58,657 nucleotides of DNA from Ruminococcus flavefaciens (GTDB lineage Bacteria > Bacillota > Clostridia > Oscillospirales > Ruminococcaceae): NCBI GenBank assembly GCA_023662725.1, contig JAMPIL010000010.1, forward strand, positions 1 through 58,657. The letters run 5' to 3'. Shown here piece after piece: positions 37,356 to 46,286 of the stretch (positions are counted from its first letter, which is position 1; the number at the start of each line of letters is the position of its first letter). Both the position numbers and the translations under genes were made by a program. The notes under the pieces were generated by a model. It did not search any database and was not told where the DNA came from. It worked only from the letters and a program-made list of their open reading frames with translations.

Positions 37356-38150
37356 TCAGTATTGAAAATTAAGTCCTCTGAGCCATTCAAGCAAATCGGA
37401 TTTTGATTTGTCAACTTCAGGGCGATACGCTCCGAATTCTTTTAAAACAGTACAGTCATCAGGAAGTTCGTTGCCTATATCACGTAAACTGGCAGCAAAT
37501 CCGCCTGTACCATGGGAACAGAACGGTATTATTGTTTTTCCAGACAAATCATTCTCGTCAATAAATGTCAGAATCGCCATTGGACATGAGTACCACCAAT
37601 TGGGAAACCCAAGAAATACAATATCATATTCATCTATATTATCAACCTTTGCTATCAAGGCAGGACGGGCATTTGAATCATACTCATCAACTGCATGGTC
37701 AAGGCATTCATCGTAATCGCTTGAATATGCTTCTTCAGTAATAATGGAAAACAGATCGCCGCTTGTTTCCTCATGAATCCAGTTTGCCATTTTCGCAACA
37801 TTTCCGGGCAGAAGTACACTTGCCGAAGTCACTGCATCAACATCTACGCTATCCGGGTTCTCTACATTGGTATTTTCTGCCCATGTAAAATACGCAATCA
37901 AAATATTACTGCGGTGAATTTCCTCATGTTCAGTACTGATTTCAGGCAGATTTTCAGTTGTTATTATTTCTTCATCTGACTGAAAAGATTCTGTTCCCTG
38001 ATTATCGGTTTGGAATAACGTTTCAGTAGATTTCTGTGGTATTTGTTCCATCCTCTGCGAATTTTCATTGCTGCAGGAAGTAAAACTCACACATATGCCT
38101 AATGCAGTAAAAAATGAAATTAATTTCTTTATCTTATTCCAAAAATTCAA
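37356..38150 (-). CDS. Flavodoxin-like lipoprotein, 264 aa
   Basis: The first reasonable start is a TTG at 38150 inside the end of the preceding gene; the frame is open far upstream but only as the other strand frame of a cyclophilin-like gene. KIKKLISFFTALGICVSF leads to the lipobox FTSCSN. The flavodoxin domain has ILIAYFTWAENTNVENPDSV, NVAKMANWIHEETSGDLFSI, YDIVFLGFPNWWYSCPMAIL and LSGKTIIPFCSHGTGGFAAS. The phosphate loop has a long insertion. It is probably translated by coupling to the gene before it. Confidence 0.7.
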   Translation of the reverse strand: MNFWNKIKKLISFFTALGICVSFTSCSNENSQRMEQIPQKSTETLFQTDNQGTESFQSDEEIITTENLPEISTEHEEIHRSNILIAYFTWAENTNVENPDSVDVDAVTSASVLLPGNVAKMANWIHEETSGDLFSIITEEAYSSDYDECLDHAVDEYDSNARPALIAKVDNIDEYDIVFLGFPNWWYSCPMAILTFIDENDLSGKTIIPFCSHGTGGFAASLRDIGNELPDDCTVLKEFGAYRPEVDKSKSDLLEWLRGLNFQY

Positions 38151-38727
38151 ACGAAACTTCAATATCACCAACTCCGTCAAAAATCTCCACACCGGAATCA
38201 ATACGTCCGACTTTCTGCATCTCAAACTGCTCGCCATTCTGTGCATACATGATAACAAAGCTGTGACGAGGAGGCCAATATACAATCTCGCCAACCTCAT
38301 AACCGGTATACTGTACATCATCTGTTGGAAGTTCATTGGGGAAACGATAGCACATTTCACGTCCATAAAGGTCAAGCATTGGCAGCGTTGCAGGAATCTG
38401 TTCCGCAAATGCTTTTGCTGTAGAATTATCATATAATGTTGCAGTCAGTTCCTGCCCATTTACAGTAATTTTCATTTTCATTTCAGTAGCCTCCTCACTT
38501 TCTTCACCCTCTGACAATTGGGTTTTCTCATGTAATATTTCTGTTGTTTCCGTTTTTATGACCTTTGTTTCTTCCGTTGTTTGTGGAATTGTTTCAGAAG
38601 ATTCCTGCTGCAATATTGCAGCAGAAGTTTCTGATTCAACTGTCATTATAATTTCTTCTGTTTCGTTTCCACAGGCTGTCATAAGACAAGCGATTATACT
38701 CATCACTAAAAGTGTTGATTTTTTCAT
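38134..38727 (-). CDS. Cyclophilin-like-fold lipoprotein (type A domain), 197 aa
   Basis: Lipobox CLMTACGNE, a Thr/Glu-rich linker and one cyclophilin-like domain: MKITVNGQELTATLYDNSTA, LPMLDLYGREMCYRFPNELP, VGEIVYWPPRHSFVIMYAQ. The domain is almost identical to the first such domain of the 38743 protein, including long stretches of DNA. AGGAGGGG lies before the ATG. Placed between the dockerin protein and a flavodoxin lipoprotein. Confidence 0.75.
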   Translation of the reverse strand: MKKSTLLVMSIIACLMTACGNETEEIIMTVESETSAAILQQESSETIPQTTEETKVIKTETTEILHEKTQLSEGEESEEATEMKMKITVNGQELTATLYDNSTAKAFAEQIPATLPMLDLYGREMCYRFPNELPTDDVQYTGYEVGEIVYWPPRHSFVIMYAQNGEQFEMQKVGRIDSGVEIFDGVGDIEVSFEFLE

Positions 38728-38742
38728 TTGTAATCCCCTCCT

Positions 38743-40266
38743 TTATTCCGCCAATGCAATGGTAACTTCAATTGTTCCTGATAAAGCATCCAGCTTTTCC
38801 TGCGATTCTGTAATATGTCCCAGTGGAACGAGATTTCCTGTATTAGCGGATAATTCTTCATCGTCTACAAAGATAACAAAATTTTTAGCAAGCGTCCAGA
38901 ACATTAAATCACCGTTTTTATAACCGCTTTGAACGTCACTTTCACTGTATGATATATCCAGTCTGCCGCCGCAGAAATCATTATCGGAATCATTCAGAAT
39001 TACAGTAAGCGGAAGCTGTTCAATCAGACTTTTTGCCGGAGCAGAATTGTTCAGATACGCATTCAGAACAGTATCTCCTATTGTAAGCGTTACGGCAGTT
39101 TGTTCACTTGCATTTCTGTCGAGTTCCATACTTTTTATCCATTCTGAAAGTTCCTCACTGACATCGCTTTGCTCTGTACGCAGACGTAAACCGTCCTTTA
39201 CATCGGAATCCGGACAAAGCGAGCGTATATTTTCCGTACTATCCTCGATACTTACCGCCATACTTGTACAAAATGGAATAATTGTCTTTCCCGAAAAATC
39301 ATATTCTTCAAGAAATGTGCGAATCGCCATTGGCTCCATATGCCACCAGATTGGAAAACCAATATACACGGTATCATACTGCTGCATATTATCCACATGT
39401 GTTACCAGTGCAGGTCTTGCATCGGCTCGCGTTTCCTCCCCTGCAATAGCTGAACAATCACTGTGACCTACCGGATAAATTTCTTCCGGTACGATTTCAA
39501 ACAAGTCACCGCTTGTTATATTTTGAATCTGTCTGGCAACAGATGCTGTATTTCCAACAGCAGGAGTTGCACTTGCAACTGCGTCTGCATCTGCATCCAT
39601 ATATCTTTCTCTTGAAAAGTAAGCAATCAGGGTTTTATTTTCTTCTGCAAGTTCAAACGTCACATCTGTATTTCCGATTCCGTTAAAAACTTCTACACCG
39701 GAATCAATTCGTCCGACTTTCTGCATCTCAAACTGCTCGCCGTTTTGGGCATACATGATTACGAAACTGTGACGAGGCGGCCAATATACAATCTCGCCAA
39801 CCTCATAACCGGTATACTGTACATCATCTGTCGGAAGTTCATCGGGGAAACGATAGCACATTTCACGTCCGTAAAGATCAAGCATTGGCAGAGTTACAGG
39901 AAGCTGCTCTGCAAACGCTCTCGCTGTTGCGTTATCATATAATGTTGCCGTCAGTTCCTGACCGTTTACAGTAAGCTTGATTTTGATTTCTTTATTTGCA
40001 TTCATGGAGTCCATTACATATTGTCTCATAAGACAAAGATCAAACGCGTCCCATCTGTCATCATCGTTTAAATCGTAGTCCTTGCCGCTTAGATCCGGCG
40101 TTTCTCTGGCAACCAGAAAATCCTGCAAATTACGGATATCTTTAATTGTATACTCTGCTGTACCTACTGCTTCTACTGTCTCCAACGTTTTTGGTATTGC
40201 TCTTGCTGAAACAACAGTCAAAGCACATAAAACAACTGCCGCAAAAATAGAAAAAAATTTTCTCAT
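38743..40266 (-). CDS. Secreted dockerin - cyclophilin-like - flavodoxin - cyclophilin-like protein, 507 aa
   Basis: The ATG at 40266 (AGAGGTG upstream) opens a signal peptide (FFSIFAAVVLCALTVVSARA). A dockerin-like region follows (residues ~35-85): IKDIRNLQDFLVARETPDL, YDLNDDDRWDAFDLCLMRQY; the second calcium loop is clear and the first is degenerate. Next come a type A cyclophilin-like domain, a long-loop flavodoxin domain (TLIAYFSRERYMDADAD, VGNTASVARQIQNITSGDLF, FPIWWHMEPMAI) and a type B cyclophilin-like domain. It should be exported and perhaps held by a cohesin scaffold. An unusual fusion. Confidence 0.8.
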   Translation of the reverse strand: MRKFFSIFAAVVLCALTVVSARAIPKTLETVEAVGTAEYTIKDIRNLQDFLVARETPDLSGKDYDLNDDDRWDAFDLCLMRQYVMDSMNANKEIKIKLTVNGQELTATLYDNATARAFAEQLPVTLPMLDLYGREMCYRFPDELPTDDVQYTGYEVGEIVYWPPRHSFVIMYAQNGEQFEMQKVGRIDSGVEVFNGIGNTDVTFELAEENKTLIAYFSRERYMDADADAVASATPAVGNTASVARQIQNITSGDLFEIVPEEIYPVGHSDCSAIAGEETRADARPALVTHVDNMQQYDTVYIGFPIWWHMEPMAIRTFLEEYDFSGKTIIPFCTSMAVSIEDSTENIRSLCPDSDVKDGLRLRTEQSDVSEELSEWIKSMELDRNASEQTAVTLTIGDTVLNAYLNNSAPAKSLIEQLPLTVILNDSDNDFCGGRLDISYSESDVQSGYKNGDLMFWTLAKNFVIFVDDEELSANTGNLVPLGHITESQEKLDALSGTIEVTIALAE

Positions 40267-40283
40267 TTCAATCACCTCTAATA

Positions 40284-40517
40284 TTATACTTTATGTTTCT
40301 TTTCCCAGATGATAAAATCCAGTTTATCAAGAAGTTTCTGCTTTTCATGAATATCATCAAGCAACTTCCGCCGATGTCTGCGAACCATACGAATCTGTTC
40401 TTCATCGTTTGGCGATGTTTCTGAAAGTTCAAGATAATCTTTGATTTCTTCCGGTGTAAATCCAACATCTGTGAGCAGCTGGATCAGTCCGCTATTCTCA
40501 TACTTTTTCGATGCCAT
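40284..40517 (-). CDS. Orphan small helical protein A, 77 aa
   Basis: An all-helical, charged protein: LIQLLTDVGFTPEEIKDYL, then RMVRRHRRKLLDDIHEKQKLL and DKLDFIIWEKK. It resembles the effector-side dimerisation helix of MerR regulators but has no DNA-binding domain. Two paralogues occur at 46039 and 50024, each next to redox genes. It is the first gene after the shared-operator promoter at 40585 and lies 18 bases before the dockerin gene. A role as a co-regulator is possible but unproven. Confidence 0.65.
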   Translation of the reverse strand: MASKKYENSGLIQLLTDVGFTPEEIKDYLELSETSPNDEEQIRMVRRHRRKLLDDIHEKQKLLDKLDFIIWEKKHKV

Positions 40518-40584
40518 TTTTCACACTCCCGAATAAAAAAATATAAGTGTATTCAAAAGCAGGTCGCTTTTTGATTACACTTAT

Positions 40585-40641
40585 ATTATACACTACGCAT
40601 TCAAATATGTCCAATGCTTATATTTTATACTTCAGTATGCC
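40585..40641 (-). promoter_or_regulatory. Redox regulon promoter 1 with GCAT-N15-ATAAGCATT operator
   Basis: On the - strand GCAT is followed after 15 bases by ATAAGCATT, which runs into a -35 TGGACA (40608-40613); 17 bases on is TATAAT (40585-40590). It drives the operon from 40517 leftward. The same layout occurs at four other promoters in the window. Confidence 0.75.
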
Positions 40642-40642
40642 T

Positions 40643-41512
40643 TTATTGTATACTTTTCAGATGTTCCAGAAATTTGCCGGTCGCACTTGAAAACGGCTGA
40701 AATTTTTTCCAAACCAGTACTGACGTCATAGAAAGCTCCGGATAAAGAGGCTTAAATACCAATAAATTTGGATCAAATAAATCAACTGCGCCTTCAATCG
40801 TGAGAGCATAAGCGACTCCATGGGATACAAGCATAGCAACGTTGGTAATAATATTGTAAGTCGCAAAAATATTCAGCTGTGACAAATCATTGTCAAACCA
40901 GTTTGAGAGTTCTTTTTGCAAACTCAGACGATTTGATGTAATCAAAGGAAACTTGTATAAATCCTCTTTGGTGACATATTCCTTTTCCGTCAAATCGCAG
41001 TCAGCAGGCATTAAAATGCCCCAGCGTTCTTTTTCTTTCAGCCGGATATAATCATACTTCGCAATATCGACCGGTTCAAGCAGCAGTCCGAAATCAAGCA
41101 GACCTTTATCCAGACGTTCTTTGACATAGTCGGCATTGTTTGTATAAAGTTCGTACTGCACACGGGGATATTTCTTCTGAAAAGCTTTCATAACATCGGG
41201 AAGTATCTTAGATGAATTCAGACCTCCGCTTCCAATGGAAATGGTTCCGCTGACATCGTTTTGTCCCTCGAATTCGCTTTCAATTTTATCCATCAATTCG
41301 ACTACTTCTTCCGCACGGCGACGAAGCATCACTCCAGAATCTGTAAGAGTAAGGTGACGTCCTCTTGCAAATAACTGCACACCCAGTTCTTCTTCCAGCT
41401 GCGAAATCTGACGACTCAATGTAGGCTGTGTTATATGCAGTACCTCAGCCGCCTTTGATATATTTTCTTCCCTGACGACCGTAAGAAAATATTGCAAAAC
41501 ACGAAGTTCCAT
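40643..41512 (-). CDS. LysR-family regulator 1, 289 aa
   Basis: A typical LysR: winged helix MELRVLQYFLTVVREENISK, AAEVLHITQPTLSRQISQLE, LGVQLFARGRHLTLTDSG, then a periplasmic-binding-like effector domain (FEGQNDVSGTISIGSGGLN onward). It lies after the cupin gene in the leftward operon, and its stop is next to promoter 1. It and its relatives at 43665 and 49620 are the best candidates to bind the shared operator. Confidence 0.85.
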   Translation of the reverse strand: MELRVLQYFLTVVREENISKAAEVLHITQPTLSRQISQLEEELGVQLFARGRHLTLTDSGVMLRRRAEEVVELMDKIESEFEGQNDVSGTISIGSGGLNSSKILPDVMKAFQKKYPRVQYELYTNNADYVKERLDKGLLDFGLLLEPVDIAKYDYIRLKEKERWGILMPADCDLTEKEYVTKEDLYKFPLITSNRLSLQKELSNWFDNDLSQLNIFATYNIITNVAMLVSHGVAYALTIEGAVDLFDPNLLVFKPLYPELSMTSVLVWKKFQPFSSATGKFLEHLKSIQ

Positions 41513-41516
41513 TTCT

Positions 41517-41921
41517 TCACTTCAAGCTGTTATAGTCGTCATCAGATACAGGCTCAAGCCATTCGTTTGAAGTATCATCGCCGGGTACTTCCACAGCAAG
41601 ATGCTGAAACCAACTGTCAGGAGCTGCACCATGCCAATGCTTTACCTCCGGAGGGATATTGATTACCATTCCTGGAGTCATTTCAATTGGTTCTTTTCCC
41701 CATTCCTGATAATATCCTCTTCCTGCGGTGCAAAGCAGAATCTGACCGCCTCCCTTTGTTGCGTGGTGGATATGCCAGTTATTGCGGCAACTCGGTTCAA
41801 ATGTCACGTTTCCGATGCCGACCTGTTGTGTGGAAAGCATATTCAGATAGCTCTGTCCCACAAAAAACTTTGCATAGGCTTCATTCTTTTCCCCGATCGG
41901 GAATACGCTTAACTCTTTCAT
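41517..41921 (-). CDS. Cupin-domain protein, 134 aa
   Basis: A single cupin barrel with the metal site in WHIHHATKGGGQILLCTAG and the second motif PPEVKHWHGAAPDSWFQHLA. Proteins of this kind commonly sit next to carboxymuconolactone decarboxylase-like genes and may bind quinones, catechols or hydroperoxides. The Glu usually present in motif 1 is replaced in this spacing. It is 4 bases from LysR 1 and follows the aldo/keto reductase by 20 bases. AAGGAAA precedes the ATG. Confidence 0.8.
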   Translation of the reverse strand: MKELSVFPIGEKNEAYAKFFVGQSYLNMLSTQQVGIGNVTFEPSCRNNWHIHHATKGGGQILLCTAGRGYYQEWGKEPIEMTPGMVINIPPEVKHWHGAAPDSWFQHLAVEVPGDDTSNEWLEPVSDDDYNSLK

Positions 41922-41941
41922 GATAAATTTCCTTTCTGTAA

Positions 41942-42802
41942 TTATTTACCGCTGAATACAGGGAAATGACTATATTCCCCGTAATTCTTGATTTGCTCCA
42001 TATGTTTCAGTGCTTCCATATCCGCGTCATCTATCGCAAAATCCACCTTTGCATTATCACACATATGAACAGGATTTCCGGTTTTCGGAAGTGAAATTGT
42101 GCCAAGCTGCAGTGTGTAACGAATACAAAGCTGCGGAACAGTCACACCGTATTTTTCCGCCATTGCAATCACAGCGTTATTTTTCAGGATTTCTCCGTGT
42201 GCGATCGGTGAATATGCTTCAACAAGCATACCCTTGCTTTCAGAATAAGCAATCAAATCTAAAGGAGTATTGCTGACATGGACAAGCAGTTGATTTGCCA
42301 TTGGTGCAACGCTGCATTCAGACAGAATATTATCTATATCATCTTTTTCAAAGTTAGAAATTCCGATTGCACGGAGTTTTCCTGCTTTATATGCATCTTC
42401 CAATGCACGCCACGCCTCGTGATTTCCGTCAGAATAACGACTTCCGTTATGAAATTCATTCCACGGCTGAGGACTGTGGATCAGCATCATGTCGATATAA
42501 TCCAAACAAAGCTTTTTCAGAGAGCCGTCAATTGCTTCCGCTGCTTTTTTATAGTCTTTTATTTCGGCAGCAAGTTTTGTTGTGACAAACAGCTCCTGAC
42601 GTGAAATGCCGCAGCGGCGAACGCCCTCTCCCACACCTTCTTCATTTCCGTATGCCTGTGCTGTATCAAAATGGCGGTATCCGATTTTAACTGCTTCACA
42701 TACAGCCTGCGGAGCGTCAGCATTGTCAATAAACCATGTTCCCAGACCGAGTTTAGGAATTTTCACTCTATTTGACAACGTATAAGTTTCTTCAAGAATC
42801 AT
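41942..42802 (-). CDS. Aldo/keto reductase, 286 aa
   Basis: Family signature and catalytic tetrad are present: GLGTWFIDNADAPQAVCEAV, GYRHFDTAQAYGNEEGVGEG with catalytic Asp and Tyr, the Lys in VTTKLAAEI, and LDYIDMMLIHSPQPW with His. The NADPH-binding end reads SLPKTGNP. It reduces aldehydes or ketones in the cytoplasm; the substrate is unknown. GGGAGG precedes the ATG. Second gene of the leftward unit starting at 43516. Confidence 0.9.
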   Translation of the reverse strand: MILEETYTLSNRVKIPKLGLGTWFIDNADAPQAVCEAVKIGYRHFDTAQAYGNEEGVGEGVRRCGISRQELFVTTKLAAEIKDYKKAAEAIDGSLKKLCLDYIDMMLIHSPQPWNEFHNGSRYSDGNHEAWRALEDAYKAGKLRAIGISNFEKDDIDNILSECSVAPMANQLLVHVSNTPLDLIAYSESKGMLVEAYSPIAHGEILKNNAVIAMAEKYGVTVPQLCIRYTLQLGTISLPKTGNPVHMCDNAKVDFAIDDADMEALKHMEQIKNYGEYSHFPVFSGK

Positions 42803-42823
42803 AATTATTTCCTCCCGATATTC

Positions 42824-43516
42824 TTATTTGCAGACTTCATTGATGCAGGAAATCGCATTCAGCGTTCTCGGATATCCGATATACGGCAGACACGTTGTGA
42901 TGCAGTCTATCAGCAACTGTTTTGTATTTCCAACGCTCAGATTTGCAGCAGCATGTGCCTTTGCCTGCGGTTCGCATCCGCCTATGGAACAAATCACCGT
43001 GAACGTGATAAGCTCACGCATTTTCAGATCGAGTGTTCCACGGGTATAATAATCGCCGAAACAATTTGCTGACAGACAATCCTGTATATGCTTTGTTTCC
43101 TGCGGCGCATTTTCACGCATCGTATCGATATGCTCCTTGCCGAATATCTGCTGCTGCACAGCGAGACCTTTTTCAAACCGAGTCTGCGGTGTAACCGTAG
43201 ATTGGCTTATTTCTGCGGGATCAATATTTTCCGCAAGGAATGTTTCATTGACTACGGCAAGCGCTTCCTTTACTCTCGGAAAACCGATATACGGGACAGT
43301 CTGGTACAAAGCCTCCTTGATCTCAGTTACTGTTGCACCACATTTTAAAGCCTCTTTTACTTTTTCAGGAATCTCATTCAAAGTTTGAATTGCCGTAAGA
43401 CAGGCAAGACATATCAAAGCATTCGTCTTTGTATCCTTCAGACCGTTTTCTGCAATCTCGCTGCTTAGAAACGCCTTCTGAATCTCCGTAAAATCAAAGT
43501 CATAATTTTCAGCCAT
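42824..43516 (-). CDS. Carboxymuconolactone decarboxylase-family protein, two domains, 230 aa
   Basis: Two AhpD-like helical domains: the first from FLSSEIAENGLKDTKTNALI to YQTVPYIGFPRVKEAL, the second from DYYTRGTLDLKMRELITFTV to ITTCLPYIGYPRTLNAI. Neither shows a CxxC pair, so peroxidase activity of AhpD type is unlikely. The ATG at 43516 behind GGAGGAATT is chosen; the longer frame begins inside the promoter. It is the first gene after the shared-operator promoter 2. Confidence 0.85.
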   Translation of the reverse strand: MAENYDFDFTEIQKAFLSSEIAENGLKDTKTNALICLACLTAIQTLNEIPEKVKEALKCGATVTEIKEALYQTVPYIGFPRVKEALAVVNETFLAENIDPAEISQSTVTPQTRFEKGLAVQQQIFGKEHIDTMRENAPQETKHIQDCLSANCFGDYYTRGTLDLKMRELITFTVICSIGGCEPQAKAHAAANLSVGNTKQLLIDCITTCLPYIGYPRTLNAISCINEVCK

Positions 43517-43549
43517 ACAAATTCCTCCGATTTCCTTTTTTATACTTAT

Positions 43550-43607
43550 ATTATACCTCAAATGCCGACAATATGTCAAATGCTTATGCTGAATACTTAA
43601 ATATGCT
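43550..43607 (-). promoter_or_regulatory. Redox regulon promoter 2 with GCAT-N15-ATAAGCATT operator
   Basis: On the - strand GCAT (43603-43606), 15 bases, then ATAAGCATT joined to TTGACA (43574-43579) and TATAAT (43550-43555) after 18 bases. It drives the decarboxylase-like, reductase, cupin and LysR 1 genes. Confidence 0.75.
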
Positions 43608-43635
43608 TGACAGGTATAGAAAAATGTGGTACGAT
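43607..43635 (+). promoter_or_regulatory. Promoter of LysR gene 2
   Basis: TTGACA (43607-43612), 17 bases, TACGAT (43630-43635). It begins where the divergent operator ends, so one bound regulator could act on both directions, as is common for LysR autoregulation. Confidence 0.65.
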
Positions 43636-43664
43636 ATATGTATCAAAGGTTTGGAGGCAGCGTC

Positions 43665-44555
43665 ATGGAATTCAGGGTTTTAGAATATTTTTTAGCAGTT
43701 GCAAGGGAGCAGAGCATATCCGGTGCGGCAGAATTTCTCCATTTGTCACAGCCCACGCTTTCACGTCAGCTGAAAGATATGGAGGACGAACTGGGTAAAC
43801 AGCTTTTTATCAGAGGAAACAGACATATTACGTTAACAGAAGAAGGAATGCTGCTGCGGAAACGTGCAGAGGAAATCGTGGATTTAGTGCATAAAACGGA
43901 AGATGACATTAAATTCTCTGATGAGGTGATTTCAGGCAGCGTTTATATAGGCGCAGGGGAAACGGACGCAGTACGATTGATTGCTAAAGCTGCACAAAAA
44001 CTGCAAAAAGAATATCCGCTGATCCGATACCATATTTTCAGCGGCGACGCTCCAGATGTTGCCGAGCGACTGATCAAGGGACTGCTTGATTTTGGAATTT
44101 TATTTGACCCGATAGACTTATCAAAATTTGAACATATGAAAATGCCAATGAAAGATACATGGGGTGTACTGATGCGAAAGGATTCACCGCTTGCAGAAAA
44201 GGAATCTGTCACACCGCAAGACTTATGGGACAAGCCACTTATCGTATCTCGTCAGCAGGAGGAAACCAGTGCGCTTTCAAAGTGGATGATTAAACCATTT
44301 GCAAAATTGAATGTTGCCGCTTCGTACAATCTGGTTTATAACGCTTCTTTAATGGTGGATGAGGGAATGGGATATGCGCTTTGTCTGGACAAACTCATTA
44401 ACGTATCGGGAAACAGCAATTTGTGTTTCAGACCGTTATATCCAAAATTGGAAGCAGAAATGAATTTTGTCTGGAAACGATATCAGGTTCTTTCTAAGGC
44501 AGCGGAAAAATTTCTGGAATACTTTTCGGAAGAACTGAAACAATTTCATCAATAA
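43665..44555 (+). CDS. LysR-family regulator 2, 296 aa
   Basis: Winged helix MEFRVLEYFLAVAREQSISG, AAEFLHLSQPTLSRQLKDME, followed by ISGSVYIGAGETDAVRLIAK and a normal effector domain. The ATG at 43665 behind GGAGG is preferred to an upstream ATG at 43626. It is divergent from the decarboxylase operon and shares its control region. Closely similar in design to LysR 1. Confidence 0.9.
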   Translation: MEFRVLEYFLAVAREQSISGAAEFLHLSQPTLSRQLKDMEDELGKQLFIRGNRHITLTEEGMLLRKRAEEIVDLVHKTEDDIKFSDEVISGSVYIGAGETDAVRLIAKAAQKLQKEYPLIRYHIFSGDAPDVAERLIKGLLDFGILFDPIDLSKFEHMKMPMKDTWGVLMRKDSPLAEKESVTPQDLWDKPLIVSRQQEETSALSKWMIKPFAKLNVAASYNLVYNASLMVDEGMGYALCLDKLINVSGNSNLCFRPLYPKLEAEMNFVWKRYQVLSKAAEKFLEYFSEELKQFHQ

Positions 44556-44558
44556 AAC

Positions 44559-44591
44559 AAATGCCGCAAAGATTATTTCTCTGCGGCATTT
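44559..44591. terminator. Bidirectional terminator
   Basis: AAATGCCGCA and TGCGGCATTT form a 10-bp stem between the converging LysR 2 and cyclophilin-like genes. Confidence 0.8.
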
Positions 44592-44597
44592 ATTTCC

Positions 44598-45155
44598 TTA
44601 ATTTTCTGTCAGTGACAGTGTAACAGTTACATCACCATCACCGAGTATTTCCAATAAACTTTCTTTTGTGGCATTGTTGATTTTCCCAAGTCTTGTAAAA
44701 TTCCAGCTGTTCGTATCGTAATATATAACAAACGAATTTCCCTGATACAGGATCAAATCACCCGGTTCAGTGGTGATCTGCTCGTCATTACGAGGCAGAC
44801 TTGTTCCCAGCGAACCAACCTTTTCAAAATTTGAATAGTCGCTCATATTAATTGTCAAAGGATTTTCTTCAAGAATTTCTAAAAGAGCCTCAGTTGATGA
44901 GTTTTCAACCAGCGTTGCTGTAAGGTTATGCTCTCCAACATGAATATTTATAATCATGTCAGTTTCCTCCTGTATTTCAGAATCCACTTTTGTTTGTGAT
45001 GCTTTTTCTTCCGATATTTGAACTTTCTTTTCTGATATAGTTTGACTTTCTGTTGTAGTGACAGCAAAACTTTGCATATTTTCAAACTTACTTCTGCATC
45101 CGGTAATGGTCAAGAATAAAGGTAGAATTATCAAGCATATTATAATGTTTTTCAT
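44598..45155 (-). CDS. Cyclophilin-like-fold lipoprotein (type C domain), 185 aa
   Basis: Lipobox FLTITGCRSK, a Glu/Thr linker, and one cyclophilin-like domain: DMIINIHVGEHNLTATLVEN, TINMSDYSNFEKVGSLGTSL, DLILYQGNSFVIYYDTNSW. A stretch of about 200 bases is nearly identical to the C-terminal domain at 46287. It is the last gene of the leftward unit from 49303. AGAGGT precedes the ATG. Confidence 0.75.
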   Translation of the reverse strand: MKNIIICLIILPLFLTITGCRSKFENMQSFAVTTTESQTISEKKVQISEEKASQTKVDSEIQEETDMIINIHVGEHNLTATLVENSSTEALLEILEENPLTINMSDYSNFEKVGSLGTSLPRNDEQITTEPGDLILYQGNSFVIYYDTNSWNFTRLGKINNATKESLLEILGDGDVTVTLSLTEN

Positions 45156-45172
45156 TTACTATACCTCTTTAA

Positions 45173-46021
45173 TTATATCTCTTTAAGTTTTACATGTACA
45201 TTTCCGCTATCTAAACCTGCTATGCCGTTTTTCAATGGAAGCCAATTCAGTATTTTAGGAATCTGACTATTCCAAAATGCCCAGTTGTGCATACCTGTTG
45301 CTTCTTAATACGTTATGTCTATACCGTTTTCTTGTAGTAAATCCCTGAATATTCGATTTACGCCAATAAGGTTATCTTTCAGACCACACGCCATATACAC
45401 TTTCGGAGAATTAGCAGACTTGCAGTAATTTCCGGATTGAATGAAATTTTCCAAAGCAACACGAGGGTTTTTATCGATCATTCGTGCTTCTTCAATATTT
45501 CCAAAACAACCGTCCTCATGAAACAAACAACGCCCTATTTCATCTGCCGGAGTTTCAAAAATATTCAATGCACTGGAAAGCGCCGCAATATATCCGAAAG
45601 TATCATGATATTTAAGACCGTTTCTAAGTGCTCCGAATCCTCCCATAGAAAATCCTGCAATAAATGTATCTTCTCTGTTATGAGACAGTGGAAACATTTT
45701 TCTTGTAACATGAATCAATTCTTTTCCGATAAATTCTCCATAATTATTATTGGGAATCGGAGAGTCCACATAAAAAGAATTGTCACCGGAAGGCATAATA
45801 ACCGCAAGATTCTTTTCAGAAGCAAGTGCCTGTATATTTGACTGTACAGTCCAGTCCGTATAATTTCCAAGAAGTCCATGCAATAAGTATAATGTCTTGA
45901 ATGGCTTCTGTTCGTCTGTTTCAACAACACCGCCAAAAAGTTTATCTACAGGCAGAATAGCCATAAAAGGAACTGTTCTTTTGAGTGCGTCAGAAATAAA
46001 ATTCACCTGTAATAAAGCCAT
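45173..46021 (-). pseudogene. Alpha/beta-hydrolase esterase with in-frame TAA before the catalytic His
   Basis: The fold resembles tributyrin/feruloyl-type esterases: TLYLLHGLLGNYTDW, then the nucleophile elbow AGFSMGGFGALRNG and the acid region ACGLKDNLIG. The frame stops at TAA 45305-45307 but continues open as EATGMHNWAFWNSQIPKIL, which holds the catalytic His, and ends at 45173. Without read-through the enzyme lacks its His. AAAGGAGCG precedes the ATG. It follows the small helical protein by 17 bases. Confidence 0.75.
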
Positions 46022-46038
46022 AAAACGCTCCTTTCTGC

Positions 46039-46266
46039 TTAAACTTGTTTCTTTAACTGATATACAAGATAGTCAAGGCAATCTATTTGCTTTTGTTCTT
46101 TGTGTATTTCGTCCAGTAAAAAGCGTCTGTGTGACTCCAGTAAACGAAATCCGGATCGCATACTTCCATTTTTCATGTCTTCGACAAACTCAGAAATTAT
46201 ATCCGTATCACAGCCGGCATCTTTCAGATTCTGAATAATGTCAATTTCAGAAGTATATTTTATCAT
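46039..46266 (-). CDS. Orphan small helical protein B, 75 aa
   Basis: The ATG at 46266 with AGGAAGG is preferred to one at 46290. YTSEIDIIQNLKDAGCDTDI leads to LLESHRRFLLDEIHKEQKQI and DCLDYLVYQLKKQV. It is paralogous to 40284 and 50024, sharing HRR-x-LLD-x-IH-x-x-QK and LDYLVYQL. It is placed between the dockerin/flavodoxin gene and the esterase. Confidence 0.65.
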   Translation of the reverse strand: MIKYTSEIDIIQNLKDAGCDTDIISEFVEDMKNGSMRSGFRLLESHRRFLLDEIHKEQKQIDCLDYLVYQLKKQV

Positions 46267-46286
46267 TGTATTTTCCTTCCTGTTTT

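Noticed and set aside
38151-38432. N-terminal extension of the flavodoxin lipoprotein at 37356 up to 38432
   Set aside because: The extra 94 residues lie in another frame of the cyclophilin-like gene and would hide the signal peptide; the lipobox sits correctly if the start is at 38150.
40585-40641. MerR-type promoter with an elongated spacer
   Set aside because: The spacers are 17 or 18 bases, not the 19-20 of MerR promoters, and the shared motif lies upstream of and over the -35, not between the boxes.
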